From contig AJFK01000768.1 of the NCBI GenBank assembly GCA_000467715.1, positions 50,994 through 114,993 of the forward strand: a DNA stretch of 64,000 nt, given 5' to 3'. Below, piece after piece: positions 1 to 11,997 of the stretch. The notes under the pieces were generated by a model that was not told where the DNA came from, did no database searches, and saw nothing but the letters and a program-made list of their open reading frames with translations. The DNA comes from Hysterium pulicare CBS 123377. Lineage: Eukaryota; Ascomycota; Dothideomycetes; Hysteriales; Hysteriaceae. Within the stretch, counting starts at the first letter, position 1, and the number at the start of each line of letters is the position of its first letter. A program made the translations under genes and the position numbers.

Positions 1-88
1 GATCGATGGGTTATGCTAACCTAGATGTGGTCGTTATAGGACGCTAAGAAGTATTAGTAACCTTTCCTTTATAATGAGTATCTGCTAC

Positions 89-1222
89 TTACTTCTCTGG
101 TCTTGAGTAGGTATCAATAATCTCGGACATCTCAGGAAACTTTCGTCTGAACTTGTCCCCAACAGTCCAATTCTTCAATTGGCGGAGGTGTTCCTCGTAG
201 ATCGGGTTGATCAAAATCCCGCCACCTTCGCCAGGGGCTGTGGTGATAATGACGGAATTGGGGTCGTATTCCCAACGTATTAGGAATGACGTAGAAAATG
301 CAGCAGCAAAGTCGTCCAACGTGATATCTGGATGCTCGATGAGGTAGCCTCGCACTTTCGGCCAAGCGATTCTATCGATCCAGGAAGCATGAGCTTTCTC
401 GAGCTGACACGGCACTGGCCTCAACCAGTCGGGCATTTGCTCGAAAGCCTGTTTTGTCCGTAGGACTTGCCACTTGAATCAAGCCCATCAGTCCAAGTCC
501 TGATATAAGTAGGGGAATATTCTCATACTTTCATCAATGTAGACATAATGTAGTGAACAGCGATTTGCTTGGGTAAAGTGTCAATCTCGTGATAACCTAT
601 AAGTAAGCAAACATTAGATCTAGTTGAGTTGCTATTAGTTTCGGTTCTAGTACTTACTCCTCACAATATCGCCCACTACAGCACTCGTTTCGTCCACAAT
701 GCGGTTCGGTCTTCCATCGAACAAGGCACTGAGATCCGGTTTATCTGGATAAGCTTCAATCTTCCCAGCAGTCTGGAACGCGTACGCCTCCCAACGAGAC
801 TCGACAAAAGTTTGCAGTATTTGATCCGACATGCATGTTGGAGCGGTGTTCAGGGGAATGGCTTCGTAGGGCATCAATGTTCCTGCGGGTACGCTTGATG
901 GCGAGCCTTCCTTCCCTTGTCCGTTTCCCAATAGTCGAAGCTGGAGAGCTGCCTTCTGGACTCTCAAATGATCGTTCTCCTCGGATACTGCGAGAAATCG
1001 CGTGTAAAGCTCAGCCTTCTCCCTAGATTCGACCGTCAAAGCCCGAGACAACTCATTGACTTGCTGAGTAAGACAAGCGATGTTCCACTTCGTCCTTTCT
1101 CTCATGGCCCGTTGGGACTTGCGATCCCTGGCTCGTTTACGCTGCAGGTTCTCATCATCCTGGTCTCGCGTTGTAGCCGGTGATGTCGTGTCACTGGGTG
1201 AAGTTGTACTCGTAGCCATCAT
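89..1222 (-). CDS. bZIP transcription factor with C-terminal DUF3425
   Basis: Likely a nuclear DNA-binding regulator, and the only transcription factor in the adjoining catabolic cluster. Three exons join cleanly: 1222-658, 596-529 and 472-89, giving 338 residues. Residues about 28-45 form the basic region (RKRARDRKSQRAMRER), followed by a heptad leucine zipper to about residue 95. Exons 2 and 3 encode the DUF3425 part, with YHEIDTLPKQIAVHYIM and MPDWLRPVP...WIDRIAWPKVRGYL. The usual invariant Asn of the basic region is Asp here, which from memory is common in DUF3425 bZIPs. The start is the ATG pair at 1222/1219; the open frame continues upstream without another ATG. The next gene on the same strand ends at 1640. 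Control of the cluster by this protein is inference from position and from the AP-1-like shared motif. Confidence 0.88.
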
Positions 1223-1639
1223 TTCTGCGACTTGGGCGTGCCTCCACAATTGAACAATATCACACAGTCAGCTTTGTTGATATCGAGGTTGGTGTCAATA
1301 TTAAGTGCTGGGTTGAGTTGAAAGAGTGGAGAAGCTAGAGGGGTGGCCGGGCGCGATTTTCCGAGAGCTATCCCCGCAATTTATGACATGGTGTAAGCGC
1401 TAACAGGGTCAGTGCCAGCGATCGCTTACGACCCCTTCCGCTTCCCCAGCGAGCATCTCCGTGAGTCTGCTCATCAACTTCAACAGAGCCTCTTTTCTCT
1501 TCTATCTTAGGTCAGGAGTGACTGCAAGAGGACAGGACGGGAAACACTTGAAGTTACCAACTATGGATTCTCTGATATTGAACGACAACACCTTCGAAAT
1601 GCTCATCATACACGAAGCTACAGTCTCTTAGCCTGCGCC
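1223..1639. promoter_or_regulatory. bZIP promoter / 3' flank of AtuA-like gene 1
   Basis: This 417-bp gap carries the promoter of the bZIP gene (transcribed leftwards) and the 3' flank of the next gene on the same strand. I see no copy of the AATGATTCATT element here, so autoregulation through that element is not suggested. No other gene is visible. Confidence 0.5.
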
Positions 1640-4140
1640 TTAGATGCGACCACGCTCAAGGAACTTGTTGGGAATGTCCACTTTCTTGCATCTGATATAC
1701 TCGCAAAGGTTCTTGCCCAAGCTGTCGTAGCCGCTCGTTGCATTGAACCCTCTGTCTAAATGGTCGCGAAGCAGGAAATGAACGCCGTTGATGTTTGGTA
1801 GTTCTGTAGAAATCAGTCACGAGTACCAACAATAGCTGGGAGAAATGTTTCCAGGGTGCTTACCGCAGCGATCAATGTTCTTGCCCTTGTCGTCTTTGCC
1901 AAGTAGCTCTCGTATCTTTTCAACCGTGAGAAGACTTCGCAGCCAGTCATACTCGTCCCCGTGGCGGACCCACAAACCCAAATTCGCATTGGACGATTTA
2001 TCTCCAGAGCGGCCCATAACAACATATCCCAATGGAGCACGAGTGGTAGGGCCGAAAGAAGAGAGATCTGCGGGGTTCGTCGGGCCATATGATGGTTGAT
2101 TGAAATCGTACTGCTTCGTGAGGGTCGGAGTGGGGATATCCACTACAGTGCCGTCGGGCAGATGCGCAGTCTCCTTCACGAATGATTGCGGCATTAGACT
2201 GACCCAGTACTCGAAAAAGGGTCTTCCGATGGCCTGCCGCATATCAGGGTTCATGGTGGAGCCTGGATAGCCTTGCAGCAGATTCTCAATGCAAAACCGG
2301 GCGAATGAACCACGGTCAGAGTCTACGATAGCTCCAGCAGAGAGAATATCGGGATCTTGAGACTGTGCGAAGATGCGGTAGTCGACTGTAGCTTCGTCCT
2401 GTCATAAACATCAGTATAAAGCATTCCCAGAACTGTTGAGAATGAGATTTGCATACCTGTGATTGTGGATCATCTGGAACTGTGCCGCACGTTTGAAATT
2501 TTAGGCAGGAGAATTTCTTCACGTCGTCACCCATGGCTTTACGGATTTGCATTTCGGTCATTTTAGCTTTCTCTTCGATGTCAAGTCCAGTTAGGAAGAA
2601 GTGGAACTCGGCTTGATAACCGCCTTTAGCAGTAATGCCAACTAGACCACGACATTAGCTATTTGTCATGAGCAGAATTCAACTGACTTACCCTTGGTAG
2701 TCGGAGGCGGAGGGAGGCCTTGTACCCCTGAAACCTTGACAGCGTTCTCGCCAACCTGTTCCAGCTTGACTTTCTCAATCTGGGCGGTGACATCCGAGTT
2801 GTAGTAGTAAGGTCCCTAATCTTGCATTAGAATCTAGAGTTAACTACTTAATTAAGTAGACTTAATACCTGAATCTCATATAGCAGCTGACTAGCAACAG
2901 TGTGGATATTCACTAGTCCATCCCTGCCCTTCTCCATGGTAATCACAGCCTCACCAAGGTGGTCAATTGCCGCGATGGGGTATGCCATATCGAGGTAGTT
3001 TGGAGCAAGAGATTTGAAGCCGCTGTAGTAGCCTCCTGTAGCGTAGTTCGAGCATTCAATGATATGTCCAACTTTTGAAGATTAGCATGGATAATAGTCC
3101 AACTTTTGGAACATTATCTCACCCATGAGAGCACCAGCAAGTTCTTGAATGTTTTCACGGCTCCATCCGTGCCACCACATCGCAGCACCGACTGTGACGG
3201 AGGCATCGGCGACACGACCGCAAACAACGATGTCAGCACCGCCTAAAGGAGGTTTAGTCATGGCGCAGTCGTTTCAAGATCATCTACTACTTACCTGCAA
3301 AGCACGCTGCAATACCCGTGCCTCCCAGGTAGCACTGGGCGCAGATCGGATCGAAGCCCCAGTCTTTGATGTTCTTTCCCGCTGGAAGATTGGGGAAATT
3401 CTCGCCTGGACACCGTTAAGTCATGTACTCTCTTGGCCCGCATCCAGGTTTAAAGTGGTGCTGGAGAAGAAAAGTTCCGAAATTCTCACCTTTCTTCAAG
3501 AGTTCAAACATAGCATCTGTCACATCATCGCCGTCCACATAGCCGACTTTCAAGTCAACTCCGTGTTTGACAATTAGCTTCTTGACTTCCTCTGCAAGGC
3601 CTTGCACGTCACTAGCTCCAGCATTTACGCAAACTTTGGTATTGTTCTTGGCGAGCCATGGGATAGCAGGGTCAATTTCCTGGAGAAAATATGGCTCGAA
3701 CTGCAGCGAGGGCAAGATTAGAATCAGGCTGAAAAATTCAGAGGTTCGGGAAAGTGACATCCACCTACCGCTGCACCAACGTTTGACAATTGCTTTTTGG
3801 CAAGCTTGTCTCTCTTGTCCGAACCTCTCAGTGTCATGTTGCATTCGCTCATCCAGTCACCTGCAAAAATTCAGCTGTTGAGGAACAAACCTTCAGTTAG
3901 TCCGACGAGGAACCATACCAGTAATGACATCGACCTGTGGCTCGTTCTTAGCCATGTCATGAATCGCTCTTGCACGATCGTAAACACCTGTAATGGCAAC
4001 ATCAGTAAGCAAGCCAGTGCCTGAGGTATTTTCAAAGGTTACAAACCTCCAGAGCACCCCGCGATATTGATCGGCCTCTTATGTGTGCCATTTACACCAT
4101 TGGTGCCGTTGACACCGTTTGTTCCGTTCGTGACAGGCAT
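1640..4140 (-). CDS. DUF1446 / AtuA-like protein 1
   Basis: Member of the acyclic terpene utilisation AtuA family (DUF1446). The bacterial namesake is needed for citronellol/geraniol growth but has no settled biochemistry. About eleven exons; the first ones are 4140-4047, 3987-3919, 3860-3781, 3700-3490, 3405-3295 and 3242-3123. Family landmarks in order: INIAGCSGG near the start, VCVNAGASDVQGLAEEV, VGYVDGDDVTDAM, the GGADIVVCGRVADASVTVG segment, and a C-terminal ferredoxin-fold-type module with VMGRSGDKSSNANLGLWVR. The C-terminus is KFLERGRI, with no peroxisomal signal. The N-terminus carries an unusual low-complexity run of NGT/NGV triplets (residues about 5-19), absent from the paralogue at 13498. 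Its promoter carries the shared cluster motif. Family assignment is firm; reaction unknown. Confidence 0.85.
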
Positions 4141-4594
4141 TTCGTATAAGAAAGAAAGTTGGAAGGCAAATGTCGAAAGAGAAAGTCAAGGATTCAACGG
4201 GGGTGTCGTGAGAAATAATCCGGCTGCAAAAGATAAAGAGTATCGTACGATGTGTTGACTTTAAAGGTCTGGGTGAGTCCGGTGCACATAGCGTGCTCGA
4301 ATGTCCCCACGCCGCGTTATCCAGCATCTTTGGTATATCGGCACATGACACCCTGGGAGCTTAGAGCAGTGTTGCGGGGGGTTAAATCAAAAGCCAGCCG
4401 GTCTTATAAGTCCGAGAGACGTTTTAGGTCCTATGCAGCAAACGCCGCGGTGGTAAGCATCCTGAGGGCGGCTTTAATTAGCCAGTAAATTCTAAGCTCC
4501 GATAAAACAAAATACGGAATTCCTCTTCTGGTTGGTAGGCGAATCGACAGTTGCTCCAGTGGAGAAAGATGGGGGCACAGCCATTAGCAAACTA

Positions 4595-4604
4595 GTGATT
4601 CATC
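4595..4604. promoter_or_regulatory. Weak copy of cluster motif (GTGATTCATC)
   Basis: GTGATTCATC shares the TGATTCAT core of the strong element 30 bp downstream. Two cores this close in one promoter suggest a paired binding site, but this copy lacks the flanking AA/TT and could be chance. Confidence 0.35.
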
Positions 4605-4628
4605 CTTGCGGGTGTCAAACTCACTAAC

Positions 4629-4645
4629 GCTAATGATTCATTGCC
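4629..4645. promoter_or_regulatory. Cluster cis-element, GCTAATGATTCATTGCC
   Basis: Contains the 11-bp AATGATTCATT (4632-4642), identical to copies at 13195-13205 and 18315-18325. The left flank GCT matches the perfect palindrome at 13192, while the right flank diverges. It lies about 490 bp upstream of the AtuA-like gene 1 start. The TGATTCA core is an AP-1/bZIP-type site. Confidence 0.55.
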
Positions 4646-4986
4646 CAAATCGTCCGATTGGTACCCCGCGAGTTCCTTACCTATAGCACCCTATTGATAA
4701 ACATTCATCCAGGTAGAAGTTTTGTTGGCCGAGAGACTGGCAAGAGACTGGCACAGGAATTAGGCCATCTGAAAAAATCCACGCTTCACACTTCTGCGCC
4801 CTATAGATCCGATTCTGATTTGTTAGGCACTTTTCCTTCTCCAAATATACGGAGATAATTTTCGTGGACAATTTTGATATATCAACAATGACACTCTAGC
4901 TCAGTAGATGATACTATCACGAAGTAGATGACTACCAGTGATATGCTTGATCCATTTTAATTGCCAAACCCGAAGGGAGACCTATT

Positions 4987-5709
4987 TCAGAGATTGGGTG
5001 CAGTTTTTTCTTTGTGAAGATAACCAGCAACCACCTTCAAGAACGCAAATTGCAAATTTGTCCTAATTTCTCCATACTTGGCCTTGTTGTCCACAACAGC
5101 AGAGCTCTTGGCGTGAACATCCCAAAGATAGTTCTTACTCTCGTAGACTTCCACCGTCCTGATAGTATTCGCGTTATCCTTATCCTTCAGAATGGCATAA
5201 CCCAAGGTTCCTGGCTCATTCCGCTGGCTTTCCAAGGTGACCTTCTGCCAGCCATCGAAGGCACCCTCCCTAGTCCCCTCCTTGTAGTCCAGAGTAGCAA
5301 ATACGATATAAGGGTCGCTCGCTTTCACAGTCTCTGATCGTGAAAATGAAAACACTGTCTCCGTGGTGTATACATTAGGAGGTCCTTCGAAGAGTGAGGC
5401 ATCCGATGAAAAGACTTTAATCAGGTCGGTAACGGCTGCAGATCCCATGTGCGAGTCCAGCGCAGCCTGGTCAGCATACCTGTAAAAGTCAGTTTACAGT
5501 TGATCAAATAAAGGAAGAGTTGCATACTCTTCGATTACATAGACGGACTTCTCGTCTTGGGTATCTTGTGGTATGGTAATGGCGTAGCGCGTTACGCCGG
5601 GTTCCTGATCTTTGGAGAATTGGCTGACTTTTGTGAGATTTTCGAGGACCTTTTCTCTCGCATCTTTCCCAGCCGTGGTAAGGTGCCCGATCACTGCAAT
5701 AGATGGCAT
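4987..5709 (-). CDS. Tandem ABM-domain (dimeric alpha/beta barrel) protein
   Basis: Two exons, 5709-5528 and 5479-4987 (48-bp intron), give 224 residues. The protein appears to be two antibiotic-biosynthesis-monooxygenase-like halves. The first runs from IAVIGHLTT to about SHMGSAAVTDLIKVF (residues 3-85). The second runs from PYIVFATLDYKEG to about KYGEIRTNLQFAF. Both contain the typical E-x-G-[TV]-x-x-Y strand (EPGVTRYAI; EPGTLGYAI). Such proteins are small cofactor-free oxygenases, isomerases or stress proteins, and the exact reaction cannot be read from sequence. It lies between the AtuA-like gene and the transporter, all on the minus strand, so a part in the same pathway is plausible. Confidence 0.8.
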
Positions 5710-6100
5710 GTTGTAGTAAGTTCAAATTGAGGTTGGTTGCGGAAGGTTGCAGTGCTCAAGTCTAGAGATCTCGAAGATCTACGCTCCAGCCCACAGCACG
5801 TGGGAACACACTAAGGAGCACATGAGGGAGGGGTATGGTCCAACGAGCATTAACTGGTGGGGACGGTGGATTGGTAGTGTTGAAAGGGAAGATGGATGCC
5901 GAAGTTGAGGCTTCGGTTCGGCTCAAGAGCGCGCTTCCGACTGCACGTGATTTTACTTTTTCTACTAGCCGAATATCAAGTATATGTGCATCATCATTAT
6001 TTACTTTCCTGTCTTCTTAATGCAACACTTGTCTGCTCTTTTAAAACTCAAAGAATTCAACTACTATCTGAACGCGGGAACGACATTACAGCGCAGAATT
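5710..6100. promoter_or_regulatory. ABM gene promoter / MFS 3' flank
   Basis: 391 bp between the ABM start and the transporter stop on the same strand. No cluster motif and no further gene seen. Confidence 0.4.
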
Positions 6101-8132
6101 TTACACGTTAGGTTCCTTGTGGTGAACACCTGCATCCTCCAAATTGCCACCAATCCCTTTCCCGTGCATCCTTCTCTCAACTTTGCTCGTCAAGTGCTTC
6201 TTCGGGTCTTTCGTCAATAAGGATCCAATGATGGCAATTCCTCCAAACCCCAGTGATGCAAGATACACCGTCTTGAATGCCTGGGAATAAGCAGTTGGAA
6301 TCGACTCGGCCACTGCACCAATAATTCCTTTCGTGATACCAGGAACCTTTGCGAGCGTCCCAGCTGAGATGGCCTCCAAAAGCACTGGCACCACTGACGC
6401 AGGTAGTCCAGCCTTTACCGCAGCACCTCCGACCACCGTAGGGAGAGTTGTAGTCAGTCTGTTCGTGAGGATGGTTGAATAGACAGCGACCGCAACGGAC
6501 CCTCCAGCAGCTCTGATGCTAGCAAGCATACCAGACGAAAGGCCAATATCTTCCGCATGACAGAAGAGAGGCGCTAGTGACTAAGAAGACTTAGTGAATT
6601 TGCCGAGGACGTTGTCGCAGGGTGCTTACCAGAGCAGCCAGCTCAATGAAGCCGACAAAGAACGGCCCGATGATGGTAAACGCTATTCCCATACTTTTCG
6701 TGCTCGGTGTCAAAGAAGCCAGAGATGACACGAAGGCCACCATGCCAAAGGCAGACAAAATGAGCCAATATCTTGTGCCCCCAAATACCTTGATCATCCC
6801 ACCGGCACAAATCTGCCCAAGAGCTGTTGCTGCGGAAACAGTGCACTTCGACAATAGTCAGTTGGGTTTGACCCTACACCCTTAGAAGAAGCACACTTAC
6901 CGAGAGCCAACCGGCATAACTCGTGTCAGTCGTGTACATAGTAGCAACCTGTTGAGGCCAGAGCAATACTGCTGAGTAATAGAACATGCTCGCCACCGTC
7001 GCGCATGCCACTAAGCTTATGAAACCCCTATTGCGGAAGAATTTCATGGGCATCAGGGGATATTTCGTATTCCCGAAAGCTTCCCAACAGCCGAAGGAGA
7101 TCAAGAGAATTCCACCGATGACAATGGTGCAGATTACTCCAGCTGATCTCCATGGGTACAGTCCGCCTCCCTAATTTCTGTGAGCATTTTGCTTGAAGAG
7201 AAGAGAAGGTGCAAGAGAGGAAGAAAGCAATTTACCCAGCTAATGCCCATTAAGAAGAGTGTCATTCCGGATACAAAGAGAAACATTCCAACATAGTCTA
7301 ACTCTTTCATTTGGGAGCGCTTGGACTTGTGCTCATGCAACATGTGGAAGGTGGGCGGATGATAGAAGAGGACGAGCAGAACTGAGACTGTAAGCAGCCG
7401 CAAATTAGGGGCGGTATGTGAGCTCACTGATTGCAACGCCAACTACGATCAAGTTGATATAGTACGTCCAGCGCCAGCCTAGTGATGGATGTGCTACGAA
7501 GGCTCGAGCTATCTTAGGTCCAAAAGTCGCGATAGGCGCTGAGGTTGCAAAAATGAAGGACATCACCGCAGGACCTGCATGATCATTAGCACGCCATCCA
7601 TGTGTTGCAACCTCAAAAACTTACGGTACTTATTTGGAACAAGTTCTCCGACAGCGACGCCGAAACTTAGCTGAATGCACTCCCCAATGCCATAAACAAC
7701 GCTGGCAACAATCAGTGAGTTGATATTTTGTGCTGTTGCCCCAATAATCAAGCCGATAAAAGCTACGCAGTTGCCTCCGATAAAGAAGTAACGGCGACCA
7801 AACAAGTCTGAAAGCCGGCCGGATACCAGAAACATGCAGCTCTCTGCAAGCGTTCTTCCAATGTTGACCCATGTGATGTTCTTCGAGGGCCCAATATCCG
7901 CGTCAATGGTAGTCAACACGTTTGTCGGCAGGATGAGGAAGATATACGCCGATATCTGGGCAAGACAGAGTCCAAAAAGCGTTCCAAGAAATGGTAGACT
8001 GTAGAAGTATCCTTTTGGAAGATCATCTCCCCGGGCAACGTCGTTTATGGATAGGATCTCCGCATCGCGGTCGGAGTTCTCGTCTTGCACGATCTCGTGC
8101 TTTTCTACGGGCTCATGGTACTTTGCAGCCAT
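6101..8132 (-). CDS. MFS transporter, TRI12/siderophore-type (DHA2-like)
   Basis: Multi-exon gene for a major facilitator of roughly 550-570 residues. The start is the first ATG at 8132 (MAAKYHEPVEKHEIV); the frame further upstream has no ATG. After a cytosolic N-terminus come hydrophobic segments such as LPFLGTLFGLCLAQISAYIF. The A-loop motif follows the second span (GRLSDLFGRRYFFIGG), as does VVYGIGECIQLSFGVAVGELVPNKYR, typical of the fungal TRI12 family. Later exons give GFISLVACATVASMFYYS and AALGQICAGGMIKVFGG, and the tail is KVERRMHGKGIGG. TRI12-type carriers export toxins or move siderophores and xenobiotics at the plasma membrane. Here the protein may import or export the substrate of the neighbouring enzymes (inference). 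Confidence 0.88.
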
Positions 8133-8778
8133 CTTGGCTGAATTGTTTGCCTTGATATGACGGAAAGAAGAAGACAAGGGGAGAAAGGGAAAAAAAGATG
8201 AAATCCCAACCGCCTGGGAACGATGAATCCAGGGAGGCGGATAGGAACGCTGGAGGATGTTATAGAAAGTTTACTGCTTATATCCCGCTATGCCCAAAAT
8301 GGCCTACAACATGCAGCCATCGGTGTTTGGAAATTAAACTGCAGGGACTATCATTTTAGGATGGACCCGATGACTCGGAAGCATGAAAGGAGTGCGCCCA
8401 GACCATTCTCGCTCCGCATTGCACCAGCATTTACTAGCGCAGGCGGGCTGTGGGGTGAGGATGGGGAATAAGTGGAGAACCGGGGGCGGGAAGGTGTGAA
8501 GACAATCTACTCGGAAAACCTTTCGCTGACGCTGTACAGAATTCCCAAAACGTCGTACAAAGCGAAATCTGACTCCCGAATGCATGACTCGCCGCTTTTC
8601 CACCAGCTTTAGCGTCATCTTGCGTTTACACCACAATATACTTTCGCCTACTGGCTTCGTTACCAGCAGTCTACAAAGATGATAATTTGGACTGGATGAA
8701 AAGTTGATGGATAATTGGCCTTCTTAGAGATTATCATGAACGTGCACTAATGAAGATCCAGCATACAACAATTTTGGC
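8133..8778. promoter_or_regulatory. MFS promoter / SDR 3' flank
   Basis: 646 bp without a convincing gene. It contains the transporter promoter. Only partial TGACTCG-like sites are seen (about 8370 and 8585), and no full cluster motif. Confidence 0.4.
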
Positions 8779-9649
8779 TCAGCAGTTCCAGGCTCCATCG
8801 ATTGAATGCACTGCTCCAGAGATGAAAGACGATTCGTCACTCAAAAGGAATGCCACAAGATTGGCCACTTCGATAGGCTTCCCAACTCGTTGCAAGTAGC
8901 CTTGACTGTTGTCGAAAGTGACCGCAGCATTTCCTTTCCCAGCAATTTCTCTGGCCTTCGACACCATTGGAGTATCAATGGTTCCCCTGCCAATATTTCA
9001 TCAGCACTCATTCTGGCCTACAGAAGGAGGGACCTACGGTGCTATAGCATTGACTCTTATCCCCCTGTGACCCATATCCTTTGCTGCGCTCCTCGTGAGT
9101 CCGACGACGCCATGCTTACTCGCCGAATACGCTGCATTCTTCTGTCGGCCTTGAATCCCAGCTATCGAAGCCGCATTGACGATTGAACCTCCATCTTTCA
9201 TCGCCTGCAGTTCCGCTCTCTGGCAGTACCTAGGAAAATATAAGCAGCAGTTTATTTATTTAGGGAAGTCAATATACTAACATCACACCAGTGAGATTGA
9301 CGCCAATGACAAAATCCCAATCGGAATTCTCAAGTTCAGCTGCCGTTTTGTTGCCAATGCCGGTTCCGGTGACTCCAGCAAGGTTCGCCGCTCCATCCAA
9401 TTTCCCAAAATGAGAGACCGTAGCATGTATCCAGGCATCTACTTGAGTACTATCTCTCACATCAAGTTTAAAGGTTTGGACGTGACCTCCTGCAGTGCGG
9501 ATCTGGTGCGCTGCCTCATTCAGAGGACCTTCCTGTACATCAGCTAAAGATACCTGAGCACCGCGAGACGCCAAGAGCTTCGCAGTCTCTAATCCGATTC
9601 CAGATGCACCTCCCGTTATGGCAATGACTTTCCCATTCAAGCTGGACAT
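8779..9649 (-). CDS. Short-chain dehydrogenase/reductase (classical SDR)
   Basis: NAD(P)-dependent oxidoreductase of classical SDR type, about 250 residues in three exons. The start MSSLNGKVIAITGG at 9649 leads straight into the cofactor motif GGASGIG. The structural motif is NLAG, the catalytic Ser lies in SIVNAASIAG, and the active-site YSASK is present. The C-terminus DESSFISGAVHSIDGAWNC is typical and has no peroxisomal signal. The exon 1/2 junction (donor near 9290, acceptor near 9215-9230) is uncertain by a few codons; the intron near 9040-8990 is clearer. It is divergent from acyl-CoA ligase 1 over a 334-bp shared promoter. It could act as a 3-hydroxyacyl-CoA or alcohol dehydrogenase in the pathway; SDR sequence alone does not decide. 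Confidence 0.87.
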
Positions 9650-9983
9650 CTTTTAGTCGAAACTTATGCTTTTCCGTCAAGAAGTTTTAGATTTCAAATA
9701 TTACGGTAAAACGAACAAGGATCAAAGAGAATATTAGCCCACTAATGGAGAAGCCACTCGTGGATATTATTGATTAGAATGCGCAGTTATTGCACAAATA
9801 TACTGACTTGCTTGGATGCAATTCTAGATCATACGTAGCCCCGCTTGGATATCTTCAACCGAGAGCAGAATCATGTGACTTCTTAAGAGCGCCTCAAGTC
9901 TATTTTCCCTTGTGTATTCTACAAAAGTACATTTTTGTGGACATCATGTTCACTTGTATATTTGAATACCATGATTCACCAGA
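9650..9983. promoter_or_regulatory. Divergent promoter, SDR / acyl-CoA ligase 1
   Basis: 334-bp shared promoter between two outward-facing genes. The only motif-like sequence is ATGATTCACC at 9971-9980, directly before the ligase ATG. It is a partial match and too close to the start to be convincing. Confidence 0.45.
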
Positions 9984-11968
9984 ATGTCATCTTCAACAAT
10001 CTACCGTTCTGATTATCCCCCTCCGCAAGTTCCGACGAACCTTTCCGTCTCTCAACTACTTCAGCTTTACAATCCGGATGATGTCGAGAATGACAAGACG
10101 CTCTTTGAAGATGATTGGACCGGAAGGAAGCTTACGTACGCCGGAATAAGGGACGAAAGCAGTCGAGGCGCTTTTGGATTCAGGAACGTATTAGGTTTGC
10201 AAGAGGGCGATATTGTTTGTATCTGTGCCCCCAATTCTGTACGTGAACTGGACTCAGTGCTCTCTTACTCATTAGTACGAAGCTAACGGCAAAGGTTGAT
10301 GTCGTGAAATTGATTCACGCGGTATTGTGGTGTGGAGGTACGGCAGTGTAGGTCTTCCGAATCCGAACCAAGAATATGTTTCTGCACTAACAATCTGATA
10401 GACTAGTCAATCCACTCAGCACTGCCTACGAAGTGGCGCACTGCCTGGAAGTATCTCGGCCAAATGTAGTCGCCGCGGACTCGAGTACGTGGCCTACATT
10501 GTTCGCAGCGGTCCAGAAAGTGACTACTGGCTTCCAGGAGCTGAAAGGAGTGTCTATTGATGATACCCAATCACCTTTATCATTCGTATGGTCATCTGCT
10601 TGTCCATCTTCCGCTCGCCCTTGCTGATCCCGTTTAGGCAATCTCGCTTTCCCAACTTTTCGATCAGTGCCAAACGCTACCTCCTATGGATTTGTCTGGC
10701 CGAGATAGCAGAGATCACACTGCCGTCGTATGCTTCAGCTCCGGCACCAGTGGTAAGTCCAAGGGAGTGGAACTGTCTCACTTCAACCTGGTCGCTACCA
10801 TGCTAGGTCTTCGGGCTACCGGTACGTTACTGGATAGACCTCATGATACACACAGTAACTCTGCTAATTAGTATATTTCTAGATCCGATGTACTGGAACG
10901 GTGGCATTAGGGGAGTCTTCTTTGCCCCTCTTTGTCACATCTACGGTAGATCATCACGATTCAAAATCTAAGCTTTCGCCCAGGCTAATGACACAAGGAT
11001 TAATGACTGTGGCACTGATGGGCAGCTTCCTCGGATACTTTACGGTCTTGATGAAGAAGTACAGTCTAGAAGGCTTCCTGCAGCTCTCGGCAAAGATCAA
11101 CGCTACTGCTCTCCGCATTCTTCCCACGATCGCTGTCGCAATGACCAAAGATCATGGATTTGATCTCTCCCGGCTAGCAAGCGTTAGGTTCATCATGTGC
11201 TCTGGAGCTGCCTTGCCACCCTCGGTCATTGAATTCCTCAATACCAAGTTCCCCAATGCTCCTATTTTTCAGGGGTACGGGATGACAGAGACAAACATCA
11301 CTACCTTGAAACCCGAGTCTGCGCATAGGGTTGGAAGTGTAGGAAAGCTGTTTGCTAATGTTGAAGCCAGGATCGTTGACGATGATATGAATGATGTCGA
11401 AGTAGGCCAACAAGGTGAGATGCTTGTACGTGGACCCTCAGTCTTTCGCAGGTACATGAATAATCTCGATGCAACGAGAGAAACGTTTCATGGTGGGTGG
11501 ATGCGGACCGGAGATATTTTACGGGTAGATGAAAAGGGGTTCTTCTATCTCACTGAGAGGAAAAAAGAACTTATCAAATATAAAGGGTGGGTTCTTATCA
11601 CCCTTGGATGGATAAAGGTTCTAACAATCTTTCTCAGTAACCAAGTGGCACCAGCGGAGTTGGAGGCAATACTTGACTCTCATCCAAACGTAAACGAATG
11701 TGCAGTATGCGCACTTTGGGACGAGAACCAGGGAACTGAAGTTCCAATCGCATACGTCTCCCTCACTGCAGGTAGCAAGGCCGCCGGCAAGACCGTAGAT
11801 GCTATGCTCGCAGATATCAGAAAACATGTCGATGACAAAGTGTCGCCTTACAAGAGATTGAGAGGAGGTGTAGTGGCATTGAATGAGATACCTAAATCTG
11901 GAAATGGGAAGATATTAAGACGTCTATTACCAGCACGTTTAGCCAGGGGGCGAAATTCAAAGTTGTAA
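9984..11968 (+). CDS. Acyl-CoA ligase 1 (AMP-binding), peroxisomal
   Basis: 4-coumarate:CoA-ligase-like adenylating enzyme that would activate a carboxylic acid to its CoA thioester using ATP. Starting at the ATG at 9984, about seven exons rebuild one continuous ANL enzyme of about 560 residues. The P-loop is FSSGTSGKSKGVELSH, followed by GYGMTETN, GWMRTGDI, ERKKELIKYKG (split by the last intron, then NQVAPAELE) and the C-terminal lysine motif SGNGKILRR. The protein ends RNSKL, a canonical PTS1, which places it in peroxisomes. It is divergent from the SDR and convergent with hydratase 1, with only 29 bp between the two stops. The substrate class cannot be fixed from motifs. Confidence 0.92.
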
Positions 11969-11997
11969 AATCGATCGTTCAGATTCTATTTAATTTC

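Larger units (their letters stand above)
4141..4986. promoter_or_regulatory. Promoter region of AtuA-like gene 1
   Basis: This 846-bp non-coding gap lies between the AtuA-like gene start (leftward) and the 3' end of the ABM gene. It holds two AP-1-like elements listed separately (4595-4604 and 4629-4645). Nothing else with coding character is visible. Confidence 0.5.

Noticed and set aside
9971-9980. ATGATTCACC as a further cluster motif copy
   Set aside because: Only one half matches and it touches the ligase 1 start codon region.
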